DNA from: Planomonospora parontospora
GTDB taxonomy: Bacteria; Actinomycetota; Actinomycetes; Streptosporangiales; Streptosporangiaceae
DNA length: 32,078 nt
Direction of reading: 5' to 3'
Assembly: GCA_014647935.1 (NCBI GenBank)
Contig: BMQD01000043.1
Span: 1 to 32,078, forward strand
How positions within the stretch are numbered: the stretch's first letter is position 1; the number at the start of each line of letters is the position of its first letter. Positions 14,095 through 22,477 of the stretch are shown here, piece after piece. A model generated the notes under the pieces. The model ran no database searches. It was not told the DNA's origin and saw only the letters and a list, made by a program, of their open reading frames with translations. The position numbers and the translations under genes were made by a program.

Positions 14095-15552
14095 TTGCGA
14101 AGAACCACCATCGGCTCTCTGGTCACGACGGCAGCGCTGCTGTTCCCGATGGGCGCCGGAGTCCCGGGCCCGGCGAGCGCCGCCACGGCCGCCGCCCAGT
14201 CGCTGCGCCTGCAGTACATGACCACCTCCACCGAGGCCCTCACCGATCAGGTCGAGCCGCTTTTCAAGATCGTCAATGGCGGCACGGCCCCCGTCGCGCT
14301 CAGCCAGGTGAAGATCCGCTATTACTTCAAGGGCGAGACCGGCCACCGCTTCGCCTGCTCGTGGGCGAGGATCCGCTGCTCCACCGTGACCGGCCGGTTC
14401 GTCCCGCTGGCCAAGCCGGTGCGCGGCGCCGACCGCTACCTGGAGGTCGGTTTCACCTCCGGAAGGCTGGCGCCCGGCACCGACACCGGCGACCTGGAGC
14501 TGCGGTTCCACCGGCCGGACTGGCGGACGTTCGACCAGTCCGACGACCACTCCTTCGGAGCGGGCCGTACGAGCTACGCCGACTGGGACAGGGCGACCGT
14601 CCACGTCGGCGGCAGGCTCGTCTGGGGTGCGCAGCCGAGCGGCACGGGCCCGACGCCCACCCCCACGCCTCCTCCCGCCACTTCCACACCGAAGCCCCCG
14701 GCCACCCCCGCGCCGAAGCCCTCGGCCACCCCCGCGCCGGGAGGTTCCAGCGGGCAGGGAACGCTCTTCGACGACTTCGCCTACACCGGCCCGTCCGACG
14801 CGAGGCTCGCGCAGCACGGCTGGCGGGTACGCTCCGGCGGCGGCGGTCCCGGCGTGTCCGGGGCCGGCTGGTCGCCCTCGGCGATCACCTTCCCCTCGGT
14901 GAACGGCGACCGCGTCCTGCAGCTCAGCGCCTCCACCGACGGCACCGGCGCGGGCACCGTACAGTCCGAGCTGTCGACGACCCGGCGCAAGTTCTTCGAG
15001 GGCACCTACGCCGCGCGGGTGAAGTTCAGCGACGCCCCGGTCTCCGGCCCCGACGGCGAGCACGTGGTGCAGACGTTCTTCACCATCACGCCGCTGGAGA
15101 GGAGCATGGACCCCGACTACGGCGAGCTGGACTTCGAGTATCTCCCCAACGGCGGCTGGGGCGAGTCCGGGCCCACCATGTTCACCACGACCTGGGAGAC
15201 CTACCAGGCCGAGCCCTGGAAGGCCGTCAACACCCACACCGCGGAGCGGGCCAGCTTCGCCGGCTGGCACGACCTGGTCCTCCATGTCTCCGGCGGACGG
15301 GCCAGGTACTACGTCGACGGGCGCCTGGTCGCCGACCACGGCGGCGAGCACTATCCCGAGACACCGATGTCGATCATGTTCAACCAGTGGTTCATCGAGC
15401 TGCGGAGCGGCTCCGCCCCGCGTGACTACCACCAACAGGTCGACTGGGTCTACCACAGCAGGAACGAGGTCGTCCCGCCCGCCGACGTGCGCCGCAGGGT
15501 CGAGTCGTTCCGCTCGGCCTCCACCGCCTTCGTCGACACCGTCTCCGGTTGA
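14095..15552 (+). CDS. Secreted CBM3-GH16 glycoside hydrolase, copy 1
   Basis: The 485-residue precursor has a signal peptide (about 1-30, ending PASA). A family-3-like cellulose-binding module follows at about 36-180 (QSLRLQYMTTSTEALTDQ ... VKIRYYFKGE ... FACSWARIRCS with a probable disulfide). Then come a Pro/Thr linker (about 183-220) and a GH16 catalytic domain to the end. The GH16 signature ELDFE gives nucleophile Glu344, Asp346 and acid/base Glu348. GH16 enzymes cleave beta-1,3 or mixed beta-glucans and related polymers. The start is TTG 14095, six bases after GGAG. The paralogue at 18767 shares the architecture and long identical stretches. Neighbouring kinase, SIS, RpiR and sugar ABC genes suggest a polysaccharide utilisation locus. 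Confidence 0.9.
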   Translation: MRRTTIGSLVTTAALLFPMGAGVPGPASAATAAAQSLRLQYMTTSTEALTDQVEPLFKIVNGGTAPVALSQVKIRYYFKGETGHRFACSWARIRCSTVTGRFVPLAKPVRGADRYLEVGFTSGRLAPGTDTGDLELRFHRPDWRTFDQSDDHSFGAGRTSYADWDRATVHVGGRLVWGAQPSGTGPTPTPTPPPATSTPKPPATPAPKPSATPAPGGSSGQGTLFDDFAYTGPSDARLAQHGWRVRSGGGGPGVSGAGWSPSAITFPSVNGDRVLQLSASTDGTGAGTVQSELSTTRRKFFEGTYAARVKFSDAPVSGPDGEHVVQTFFTITPLERSMDPDYGELDFEYLPNGGWGESGPTMFTTTWETYQAEPWKAVNTHTAERASFAGWHDLVLHVSGGRARYYVDGRLVADHGGEHYPETPMSIMFNQWFIELRSGSAPRDYHQQVDWVYHSRNEVVPPADVRRRVESFRSASTAFVDTVSG

Positions 15553-15624
15553 CGCACTCCCCGGAGCCGGGCCCACCGCGCGACGCGGGGCCGGACGTGC
15601 CGAGGAGCGCGCCGCGGACCGGCC

Positions 15625-16806
15625 TCATCCTCCGGGGCCGGATCCGCCCGCCGAGCCGGGGGCCCCGGGACCGACGGCTCCGGGACCGACGGCTCCGGGA
15701 CCGACGGCTCCGGGACCGACGAAACGGCGGTGGAGCCCGGCGGCCTCCTCCCGGCCCAGGAACGGCGCGGCCGCGAGCCACGCGGCGGCCCCGGCGCCGT
15801 CTCCCGCGACGGCGATCGGCGGATCCCCCCACCGCCGCCGGAGCAGGTCCACCACGGCCCGCCGCACCGGTCCCCCGCTCGTCAGCACGCCGCCGGCCAG
15901 CACGATCGGCACGTCCGGGCCCGGGTCGTGCACCCGGGCCGCGGTCCCGGCCAGGCGGGCCGCGGCGCCGGCCACGATCTCCTCCGCCGCCGGATCCCCG
16001 AGGCGGGCCGCCCGGACGACCAGGGGTGCCAGCTCGGCCAGGGCGAGCGGGTGCCGGGCCTGTGCCGCGGTGGCGAGCAGGTCGGCCAGCTCCCCACCGG
16101 AGCCGGGACCACCGGAACCGGCGGCCCCGGCCCTCTCGGCCTCGGTCCTCCCGGTCACGACGCTCCCCTGGCGCCCTCCGGTCCTTTCGGCTCCCCGGGA
16201 TCCCCCTTCGACCTCGGCCTCCGCCGCGACCCCGGGCAGCAGGTGCCCGACGACGAGCCGGACCAGCGGGCCCAGGTCGCGCCACGGCCGTCCGGATGCG
16301 GCCTGCCGGACGGCGGTGCGGGCCGCGGCCCGGCCGAGCCAGAACGCCGAACCCTCGTCGCCCAGCAGCCAGCCGTGCCCGTCCGCCACCGCCACCGCCT
16401 CGCAGCCGGTGATCCTCGCCGCGACGGCCCCGGTGCCGGAGATCAGGACGGTGCCGGAGGGCGCGGCCGTGCCCGCCGCGAAGGCGACCACCGCGTCGCC
16501 CACCACCCGGGGCGGGACCGCCGGTCCGCAGTCGGACACGGTCTGCTCGAAGACCGCCCGCACGGCCGGGTCCAGGAGCGCCCCCGCACCGGCGAGGCCG
16601 ACGGTCACCCCTCTGACCTCGGCCGGATCCACCGAGGCCAGAGCCTCGCGCACGGCCAGCCCGAGATTGGCGAACGCCCGCGCGGCGCCGAGCGCCGCCG
16701 GATTGCCGCCGCCCGCCCGGCCGCGGCCCACCACGTCCCCCCGCGTCGTGACGGCCACGGCGCGGGACGACGTTCCGCCGGCGTCCACACCTAACACCAG
16801 ATCCAT
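15625..16806 (-). CDS. BadF/BadG-type sugar kinase, probably N-acetylglucosamine kinase-like
   Basis: The 393-residue protein starts MDLVLGVDAGGTSSRAVAV, the phosphate-1 motif D-A-G-G-T-x-x-R. It continues with VTVGLAGAGALL, TVLISGTGAVAARI and HGWLLGDEGSAFWLGRAA, the order found in GlcNAc-kinase-like members of the BadF/BadG ASKHA ATPases. An inserted Gly/Arg/Glu-rich segment (about 205-250) and a C-terminal run of V-G-P-G-A repeats are unusual. The role is presumably phosphorylation of an imported (amino) sugar. The start at 16806 is chosen because the upstream ATG (16842) lies inside the operator region. It diverges from rpiR across a perfect 11+11 bp inverted repeat. Confidence 0.88.
   Translation of the reverse strand: MDLVLGVDAGGTSSRAVAVTTRGDVVGRGRAGGGNPAALGAARAFANLGLAVREALASVDPAEVRGVTVGLAGAGALLDPAVRAVFEQTVSDCGPAVPPRVVGDAVVAFAAGTAAPSGTVLISGTGAVAARITGCEAVAVADGHGWLLGDEGSAFWLGRAAARTAVRQAASGRPWRDLGPLVRLVVGHLLPGVAAEAEVEGGSRGAERTGGRQGSVVTGRTEAERAGAAGSGGPGSGGELADLLATAAQARHPLALAELAPLVVRAARLGDPAAEEIVAGAAARLAGTAARVHDPGPDVPIVLAGGVLTSGGPVRRAVVDLLRRRWGDPPIAVAGDGAGAAAWLAAAPFLGREEAAGLHRRFVGPGAVGPGAVGPGAVGPGAPGSAGGSGPGG
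15665..15720 (-). repeat. 15-bp tandem repeat at the kinase C-terminus
   Basis: The unit CCGGGACCGACGGCT occurs 3.7 times without change and encodes V-G-P-G-A pentapeptides just before the stop. The exact identity of the units suggests recent slippage expansion. Confidence 0.9.
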
Positions 16807-16862
16807 GTGAAAATTATTACCCGAAATGCTTGACTGGGCCATGCTGCGAGCATAATTTTCAC
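16807..16862. promoter_or_regulatory. Operator pair between kinase and rpiR genes
   Basis: GTGAAAATTAT (16807-16817) and ATAATTTTCAC (16852-16862) are exact reverse complements, 34 bp apart, and abut the kinase start codon and rpiR leader. Their AT content is conspicuous in this genome. RpiR/MurR regulators bind such AT-rich inverted sites, so this is the probable RpiR control region for both directions. Confidence 0.75.
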
Positions 16863-16877
16863 CGTAAGGACGAAGGG

Positions 16878-17753
16878 GTGACGGTGGAGCTGCTGCATCT
16901 GATCAGGACCGAGCAGGACGAGATGCCCGAGGCGCTGCGGAAGGTGGCCGAGGTGATCCTCGCCGCCCCGGCCGCCGCCGCCCGGTTGACCATCGTCGAC
17001 CTGGCCGAGCGGAGCGCCACCTCGACCGCCACCATCACCCGCTTCTGCCGGGCGCTCGGCTTCGGTGGCTACGCCGAGCTGCGCGTCGCCCTCGCCACGG
17101 AGACCGGCCGGGTCGCGCAGCAGCGCTGGGAGACCGACATCGGGCAGGAGATCCTGCCCGATGACGGACTCGAGCGGGTGCTGGGCGTGGTCTCCGGCAA
17201 CGACATCCGGCTGATCCAGGAGACCGCCGCGCAGCTCGACCTGGCCTCCGTGGAGAAGATCGCGAGCGCGATCGCCCAGGCCGGCCGGGTGCTGCTGTTC
17301 GGGGTCTCCAGCAGCGCGGCGGTGGCCAGCGAGATGGAATACCGCCTGCAGCGCATCCGCGTCCCCACCTGGAGCAGGTCCGACGCGCACAGCGCGCTCA
17401 CCGACGCGGCGCTGCTCGGCCAGGGCGACGTGGCGATCGGCATCTCGCACAGCGGCAGGACCCGCGAGGTCATCGAGGTGCTCGCCGAGGCCGGCAGCCA
17501 CGGCGCCGTCACCGTGGCGGTCACCTCCCATCCGAGGTCGCCGCTGGCGGAGGTGGCCGAGCTGGTCGTCACCACGGCCAGCAGGGGGACGACGTTCCGC
17601 TCCGACGGCTTCGCCGCCATCCACTCCCAGCTGCTCGTCCTCGACGTGGTCTACGTCTCGGTCGCGCAGCGCACCTACGAGCGCACCCGGGACGCGTTCG
17701 ACCTGACCGCCCGCGCGGTGACCGGGCACCGGCTCCCGGAGGGAGAGAAATGA
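16878..17753 (+). CDS. MurR/RpiR-family transcriptional regulator
   Basis: The 291-residue product has the N-terminal HTH_6 domain (about 1-77; LAERSATSTATITRFCRALGF as recognition region, written here without the following GGYAEL) and a SIS sugar-phosphate-binding domain (about 120-265; GRVLLFGVSSSAAVASEMEY and GDVAIGISHSGRTREVIEVL). Members sense phosphosugars and control sugar catabolic genes. The GTG start at 16878 follows CGAAGG; the in-frame extension to 16830 would run through the operator. It overlaps the next gene by ATGA (17750-17753). With the divergent kinase it forms an apparent regulatory circuit responding to a phosphorylated amino sugar or similar. Confidence 0.92.
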   Translation: MTVELLHLIRTEQDEMPEALRKVAEVILAAPAAAARLTIVDLAERSATSTATITRFCRALGFGGYAELRVALATETGRVAQQRWETDIGQEILPDDGLERVLGVVSGNDIRLIQETAAQLDLASVEKIASAIAQAGRVLLFGVSSSAAVASEMEYRLQRIRVPTWSRSDAHSALTDAALLGQGDVAIGISHSGRTREVIEVLAEAGSHGAVTVAVTSHPRSPLAEVAELVVTTASRGTTFRSDGFAAIHSQLLVLDVVYVSVAQRTYERTRDAFDLTARAVTGHRLPEGEK

Positions 17754-18538
17754 GCGCAGAGACCGGCACGGCCGCAGGGACGATCGCCCCTCCGGATCCG
17801 GACGCCTACGTCCGGCACGTCGCCCGGCTCGTCCGGGAGATCCCCGTCGAGCAGGCGGGTCCCATCGCGGCGGCGGCCGGCCTGGTCGCCAGGGCGCTGA
17901 ACCGGGGCGGCGTCGTCCAGGCGTTCGGCTCGGGGCACTCCGAGGCGGTCGCCATGGAGATCGCCGGCCGCGCGGGCGGACTGGTGCCGACCAACCGGCT
18001 CGCACTGCGGGACATCGTCTTGTACGGCGGGGCAGACCGCACGGAGCTCGAACGCTACGACCTGGAGCGCGACCCGGCGGTCGCGCACCGGATCCTCGAC
18101 ACCGCGCCCGTCGAGGCGGACGACCTGTTCGTGATCATCTCCAGCTCGGGCGTCAACGGCGTCGTCGTCGAGCTGGCCTCCCTGGTGAAGGAGCGCGGCC
18201 ACGACCTGGTCGCCCTCACCTCGCTCGCGCACAGCTCCGCCGTACCGACCAGGCACCCCTCCGGCCGCAGGCTCTGCGACCTCGCCGACGTGGTGCTCGA
18301 CAACCGCGCCCCGTACGGCGACGCGGTCCTGCCCCTGCCCGGCGGGGGCGCCGTCGCCGCCGTGTCCACGATCACCTCTGTGCTGCTCGCCCAGCTCGTC
18401 GTCACCCGGGCGGTGGCGGAGCTGCTCGCCGCGGGCCAGGCTCCACCGGTCTACCTGTCGGCGAACGTCCCGGAGGGAGACGCGCACAACCTCGCCCTGG
18501 AGGCCCGCTACGCCGGCCGCATCCGCAGGGGCGGCTGA
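17750..18538 (+). CDS. SIS-domain sugar-phosphate enzyme (phosphosugar isomerase/NagS-like)
   Basis: The 262-residue protein is a single SIS domain with a helical N-terminal extension. GGVVQAFGSGHSEAVAMEIA (about 53-72) is the first sugar-phosphate loop and DDLFVIISSSGVNGVVVELA (about 120-139) the second. The layout, length and the late N-x-x-x-G/D-A-H-N element resemble the actinomycete SIS group that includes NagS of Streptomyces, which acts on GlcNAc-6-phosphate. This is a family resemblance, not proof of the reaction. It is translationally coupled to the RpiR gene and opposite the BadF-type kinase, so it probably acts on the kinase product. Confidence 0.85.
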   Translation: MSAETGTAAGTIAPPDPDAYVRHVARLVREIPVEQAGPIAAAAGLVARALNRGGVVQAFGSGHSEAVAMEIAGRAGGLVPTNRLALRDIVLYGGADRTELERYDLERDPAVAHRILDTAPVEADDLFVIISSSGVNGVVVELASLVKERGHDLVALTSLAHSSAVPTRHPSGRRLCDLADVVLDNRAPYGDAVLPLPGGGAVAAVSTITSVLLAQLVVTRAVAELLAAGQAPPVYLSANVPEGDAHNLALEARYAGRIRRGG

Positions 18539-18766
18539 ACCGTCCCCGAGTCCCGGCTCAGGGCCCCGCGCCTCACCGGGTCCCGGGGACGGACCCCCGC
18601 GGCGCGGCGCACCCGGTCTCCGGGGACCGGGCGGGGACACCCGCCGCACCCGTACATCCGCCCCTCACACCGCACCGCACGCATCCGCACCGCACGCATC
18701 CGCGACGGAGGCCGTCTTCGTCATGCCGGGAAACACCTCGGGGGCCGTTCACAAGGAGATCCAGCC

Positions 18767-20164
18767 ATGCGCCGAACCCCCTGGAAAACCGTCCTCGCCC
18801 TAGCGCTCCCCCTCCTCCTGGCCGCGGTCGCGCTCGCCCCGCCGGCCACCGCCGCCCAGTCGCTGCGCCTGCAGTACAGGACCAGCTCCACCGCGGCCGT
18901 CACCGCCCAGGCCGAGCCGTGGTTCAAGCTGGTCAACGACGGCGCCGCTCCCGTCCCGCTCGCCCAGGTCAAGATCCGCTACTACTTCCGGGGCGAGACC
19001 GCCTACCGCTTCGCCTGCTCGTGGGCCGTGGTCGGCTGTTCCACCGTGACCGGCCGGTTCGTCCCGCTGGCGGACCCGGTGCCGGCCGCCGACCGCTACC
19101 TGGAGGTCGGCTTCACCTCCGGGACGCTGGCGCCCGGGGCGGACACCGGTGACCTGCAGCTCCGCTTCCACCGCACCGACTGGCAGAACTTCACGCAGTC
19201 CGACGACCACTCCTTCGGCGCAAGCCGTACGGTCTACGGCGACTGGGACAGGGTGACCGTCCACCTGGACGGGCGACTCGTCTGGGGCACGCCTGCGGGC
19301 GGGGGCGCCGAGCCCACGCCGACGGTGACGCCGACGGTGACCCCGACCGGTGAGCCGGGCGGCCGGGGCGTCCTGTTCGACGACTTCTCCTACACCGGAC
19401 CGTCCGACCCCCGGCTGGCCCAGCGCGGCTGGACCGTGCGCTCCAGCGCGGGCGGCCCCGGCGTACCCGGCGCCACCTGGTCCCCCTCCTCGGTGACCTT
19501 CCCGTCGGCGGACGGCGGCCAGGTCCTGCAGCTCGACTCCTCCACCGACGGCACCGGCGCGGGCACCGTCCACACCGAGCTGTCCACGGCCGTCCGCAAG
19601 TTCCACGAGGGCACCTACGCCGCCCGGGTGAGGTTCAGCGACGCCCCGGTCTCAGGCCCCGACGGCGAGCACGTGGTGCAGACGTTCTTCACCATCACCC
19701 CGCTGCGGCAGAACATGGACCCCGACTACGGCGAGCTGGACTTCGAATACCTCCCCAACGGCGGCTGGGGCGAGCCCGGCAACATCCTCTACGCCACCAG
19801 CTGGGAGACCTACCAGGCAGACCCGTGGCAGGCGGTCAACGTGCACACCGAGGAGCGGGCGAGCTTCGCCGGCTGGCACGACCTGGTCGTGCAGGTCTCC
19901 GGCGGCCGGATCCGCTACTACGTCGACGGGCGCCTGTTCGCCGACCACGGCGGCGAGCACTACCCCGAGACCCCCATGTGGATCATGTTCAACCAGTGGT
20001 TCATCGACCTGCAGGGCAGCTCCGCCCGGCGCACCTACCGCCAGCAGGTCGACTGGGTCTACCACAGCAGGAACGAGGTCGTCCCGCCCGCCGACGTGCT
20101 GAGCAGGGTCGGCGCCCTCCGCGCCGCCTCCACCGCGTTCACCGACACCGTCCCGAACCCCTGA
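18767..20164 (+). CDS. Secreted CBM3-GH16 glycoside hydrolase, copy 2
   Basis: The 465-residue precursor has a signal peptide (about 1-28, ending ATAAQ), a CBM3-like module (about 29-172, with the same FACSWAVVGCS cysteine pair as copy 1), a shorter Thr/Pro linker (about 180-195) and a GH16 domain with ELDFE (Glu323, Asp325, Glu327). The C-terminal 230 residues match copy 1 in long blocks such as DWVYHSRNEVVPPADV. The start ATG follows AAGGAGATCCAGCC. It is followed by a strong hairpin and then the sugar ABC transporter. The two copies differ mainly in the linker and at a few surface positions, suggesting recent duplication around the kinase-rpiR-SIS block and possibly different glucan preferences. 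Confidence 0.9.
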   Translation: MRRTPWKTVLALALPLLLAAVALAPPATAAQSLRLQYRTSSTAAVTAQAEPWFKLVNDGAAPVPLAQVKIRYYFRGETAYRFACSWAVVGCSTVTGRFVPLADPVPAADRYLEVGFTSGTLAPGADTGDLQLRFHRTDWQNFTQSDDHSFGASRTVYGDWDRVTVHLDGRLVWGTPAGGGAEPTPTVTPTVTPTGEPGGRGVLFDDFSYTGPSDPRLAQRGWTVRSSAGGPGVPGATWSPSSVTFPSADGGQVLQLDSSTDGTGAGTVHTELSTAVRKFHEGTYAARVRFSDAPVSGPDGEHVVQTFFTITPLRQNMDPDYGELDFEYLPNGGWGEPGNILYATSWETYQADPWQAVNVHTEERASFAGWHDLVVQVSGGRIRYYVDGRLFADHGGEHYPETPMWIMFNQWFIDLQGSSARRTYRQQVDWVYHSRNEVVPPADVLSRVGALRAASTAFTDTVPNP

Positions 20165-20170
20165 GGACCC

Positions 20171-20202
20171 CCGGTACGGCTCCCGCGCGGGAGCCGTACC
20201 GG
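20171..20202 (+). terminator. Hairpin after GH16 copy 2
   Basis: CCGGTACGGCTCCCGC followed directly by GCGGGAGCCGTACCGG is a perfect 32-bp palindrome, 6 bp after the stop codon. It lacks a T-run, like many actinomycete terminators. Confidence 0.7.
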
Positions 20203-20303
20203 CTCCGGTCCGTACCCCGGCCGTGCCCGTGCCCGCCCGGCCCGCCGGCCGTACCCCCTGGAACCGGCCCGCGGGCCGCACCCCCGAAAAGAGCAGAGAC
20301 ACG

Positions 20304-21575
20304 ATGAAGCACCGACTCCTGGCCGCCGCGGCCGCGCTGGCCCTGGCCGCCACCGCCGCCGCCTGCGGCTCCGGCTCCGGCGGCGGGTCCGCCGCCCCCG
20401 CGGACTCCGGGCCCGTCAGGCTCACCGTCTGGATCATGGACGGGAGCGTCACGGACGAGCTCGTCAAGCGCTTCGAGACCGGCTACGAGAGCGCCCACCC
20501 CGGCGTGGACCTCGACGTCCAGATCCAGGCCTGGGACGGCATCGGTGAGCGGACCACCGCCGCCCTGGCCAGCACGGACGCCCCCGACGTGATCGAGGTC
20601 GGCAACACCCAGGTGGCCCAGTACGCCGCCAGCGGCGGGGTCAGGGACCTCAGCGGCGAGGTCGCCGACCTCGGCGGCGCCGACTGGATCCCCGGCCTGG
20701 CCCAGCCGGGCAACATCGACGGCCGGCAGTACGGCGTACCCTGGTACGCCGCCAACCGGGTCGTCGTCTACAACAAGGACCTGTTCGCCAAGGCCGGGAT
20801 CGAGGCGCCGCCCAGGACCCGCGACGAGTGGCTGGAGATCACCGCCAGACTCGACCGGGGCGGCGACCAGGGCATCTACCTCACCGGACAGACGTGGTAC
20901 GCGCTCGCCGGGTTCGTCTGGGACGAGGGCGGCGACCTCGCCGTCAAGGAGGGCGGCAGGTGGAAGGGCGCCCTCGACACCCCGCAGGCCCTGGCCGGCA
21001 TGGACTTCTACCGGCGGCTCCAGGCCCTCGGCAAGGGGCCCAAGGACGCCGACGAGGCCAATCCCCCGCAGCACGAGGTGTTCGCGCAGGGCAGGGTCGC
21101 CCAGATGATCAGCGTGCCGGGCGGCGCGGCCCGGGTGTTGGAGGTCGCACCGGAGATGAAGGGGAAGCTGGGCTTCTTCCCGATCCCCGGCAAGACGGCC
21201 GACAAGCCCGGAGCGGTGTTCACCGGCGGTTCCGACCTGATCATCCCCGAAGCCTCGCGGCACCCGGACGCCGCCTACGCGGTGGTCAAGGCCCTGGCCG
21301 GGGAGGACTTCCAGACCGAGCTGGCCAAGACGATGAACTTCGTGCCGAACAGGGCCTCGCTGGCGCACGTGCTCGACGCCGACGAGGGCACCGCCGCCAT
21401 GGCCCGGGGCGCCGCGAACGGCAGGGCCACGCCCAACACGCCGAACTGGGCGGCGGTCGAGGCCACCTCGGTGATCAAGCAGTACATGACCGCCGTGCTC
21501 ACCGGGAAGGACCCGGCGACCGAGGCGCGCAAGGCCTCCGAGGCCATCACCACGACCCTCAACAGCGGATCCTGA
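20304..21575 (+). CDS. Sugar ABC transporter substrate-binding lipoprotein (DasA-like)
   Basis: The 423-residue protein starts with a lipoprotein signal (MKHRLLAAAAALALAATAAA then Cys21-GSG). A family-1 extracellular sugar-binding domain follows: LTVWIMDGSVTDELVKRFE, APDVIEVGNTQVAQYA and YGVPWYAANRVVVYNKDLF. These stretches resemble the DasA/NgcE group that binds chitobiose or GlcNAc in actinomycetes, which would suit the adjacent kinase and SIS genes; cellobiose or laminari-oligosaccharides are alternatives given the GH16 enzymes. The start at 20304 follows AAAAGAGCAGAGAC. It heads a three-gene unit with the two permeases. Confidence 0.9.
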   Translation: MKHRLLAAAAALALAATAAACGSGSGGGSAAPADSGPVRLTVWIMDGSVTDELVKRFETGYESAHPGVDLDVQIQAWDGIGERTTAALASTDAPDVIEVGNTQVAQYAASGGVRDLSGEVADLGGADWIPGLAQPGNIDGRQYGVPWYAANRVVVYNKDLFAKAGIEAPPRTRDEWLEITARLDRGGDQGIYLTGQTWYALAGFVWDEGGDLAVKEGGRWKGALDTPQALAGMDFYRRLQALGKGPKDADEANPPQHEVFAQGRVAQMISVPGGAARVLEVAPEMKGKLGFFPIPGKTADKPGAVFTGGSDLIIPEASRHPDAAYAVVKALAGEDFQTELAKTMNFVPNRASLAHVLDADEGTAAMARGAANGRATPNTPNWAAVEATSVIKQYMTAVLTGKDPATEARKASEAITTTLNSGS

Positions 21576-21583
21576 GGACCCGC

Positions 21584-22477
21584 GTGCGGACCAGGAACCT
21601 CTGGCCCTACCTGCTCATCGCCCCCACCGTGGCCGGGGGCGTGTTCCTGCTGCTCTACCCGCTGCTGCGCGCCGCGCTGATCTCCGTACAGCACTTCCGG
21701 ATGGGCGAACTCGTCCGGGGCGGCGCGCGGCTGACCGGCCTGGACAACTACCGCGAGCTGCTGGCCGCCGAGGAGTTCTGGGCGGTCACGCTGCGCACCT
21801 TCGGCTGGACCGCGGTCAACGTGGTGCTCATCGTGGGCCTGTCGACCGCCGTCGCGCTCATGCTGGCGCGGCTCGGCCGCCGCATGCGCGTCGCCCTGAT
21901 GAGCGTGCTCGCCCTGGTCTGGGCCACCCCGGTCATCGCGGCCACGACGATCTTCCAGTGGCTGTTCCAGTCGGAGCTGGGGATCGTCAACCGGCTGCTG
22001 GTGGCCCTGGGCTTCGACTCGTTCCAGGGCCACTCGTGGTTCGCCGACGGCGGGGCGATGTTCGGCGTGCTGGTGGCGCTGGTGGTCTGGCAGTCGGTGC
22101 CGTTCGCCGCGCTCACCCTCTACGCGGGTCTGACCACGATCCCCGCCGAGCTGTACGAGTCGGCCCGGATCGACGGCGGCACCGGCCCGCAGATCTTCGC
22201 CCGGGTGACCTTCCCGATCCTGCGGCCGATGTTCGCGCTCGTCACGTCGCTGGAGGTGATCTGGGTCTTCAAGTGCTTCCCGCAGATCTGGGTGCTCGGC
22301 CAGGGCGGGCCCGACGGCGCGACCACCACGCTGCCGGTCTACGCCTTCAAGGTCGCCCGGGTCCTGCACCGCTACGACCTGGGCTCGGCCGTCGCCATGC
22401 TCACCGTCGCCGTCCTCGCCGTCGCGCTGGCCGGCAACCTGCGGCGGATGCTCCGCCAGGAAGGAGCCGGATCGTGA
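21584..22477 (+). CDS. Sugar ABC transporter permease 1
   Basis: The 297-residue integral membrane protein starts at GTG 21584, nine bases after the binding-protein stop, with GAGGACC as ribosome binding site. Six hydrophobic segments are visible, beginning LWPYLLIAPTVAGGVFLLL. The cytoplasmic EAA-type loop reads ELYESARIDGGTGPQIFARV, followed by TFPILRPM, as in MalF/UgpA-type sugar permeases. It pairs with the next permease and, because no ATPase gene is nearby, probably uses a shared MsiK-type ATPase. It carries the substrate of the DasA-like binding protein into the cell. Confidence 0.92.
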   Translation: MRTRNLWPYLLIAPTVAGGVFLLLYPLLRAALISVQHFRMGELVRGGARLTGLDNYRELLAAEEFWAVTLRTFGWTAVNVVLIVGLSTAVALMLARLGRRMRVALMSVLALVWATPVIAATTIFQWLFQSELGIVNRLLVALGFDSFQGHSWFADGGAMFGVLVALVVWQSVPFAALTLYAGLTTIPAELYESARIDGGTGPQIFARVTFPILRPMFALVTSLEVIWVFKCFPQIWVLGQGGPDGATTTLPVYAFKVARVLHRYDLGSAVAMLTVAVLAVALAGNLRRMLRQEGAGS

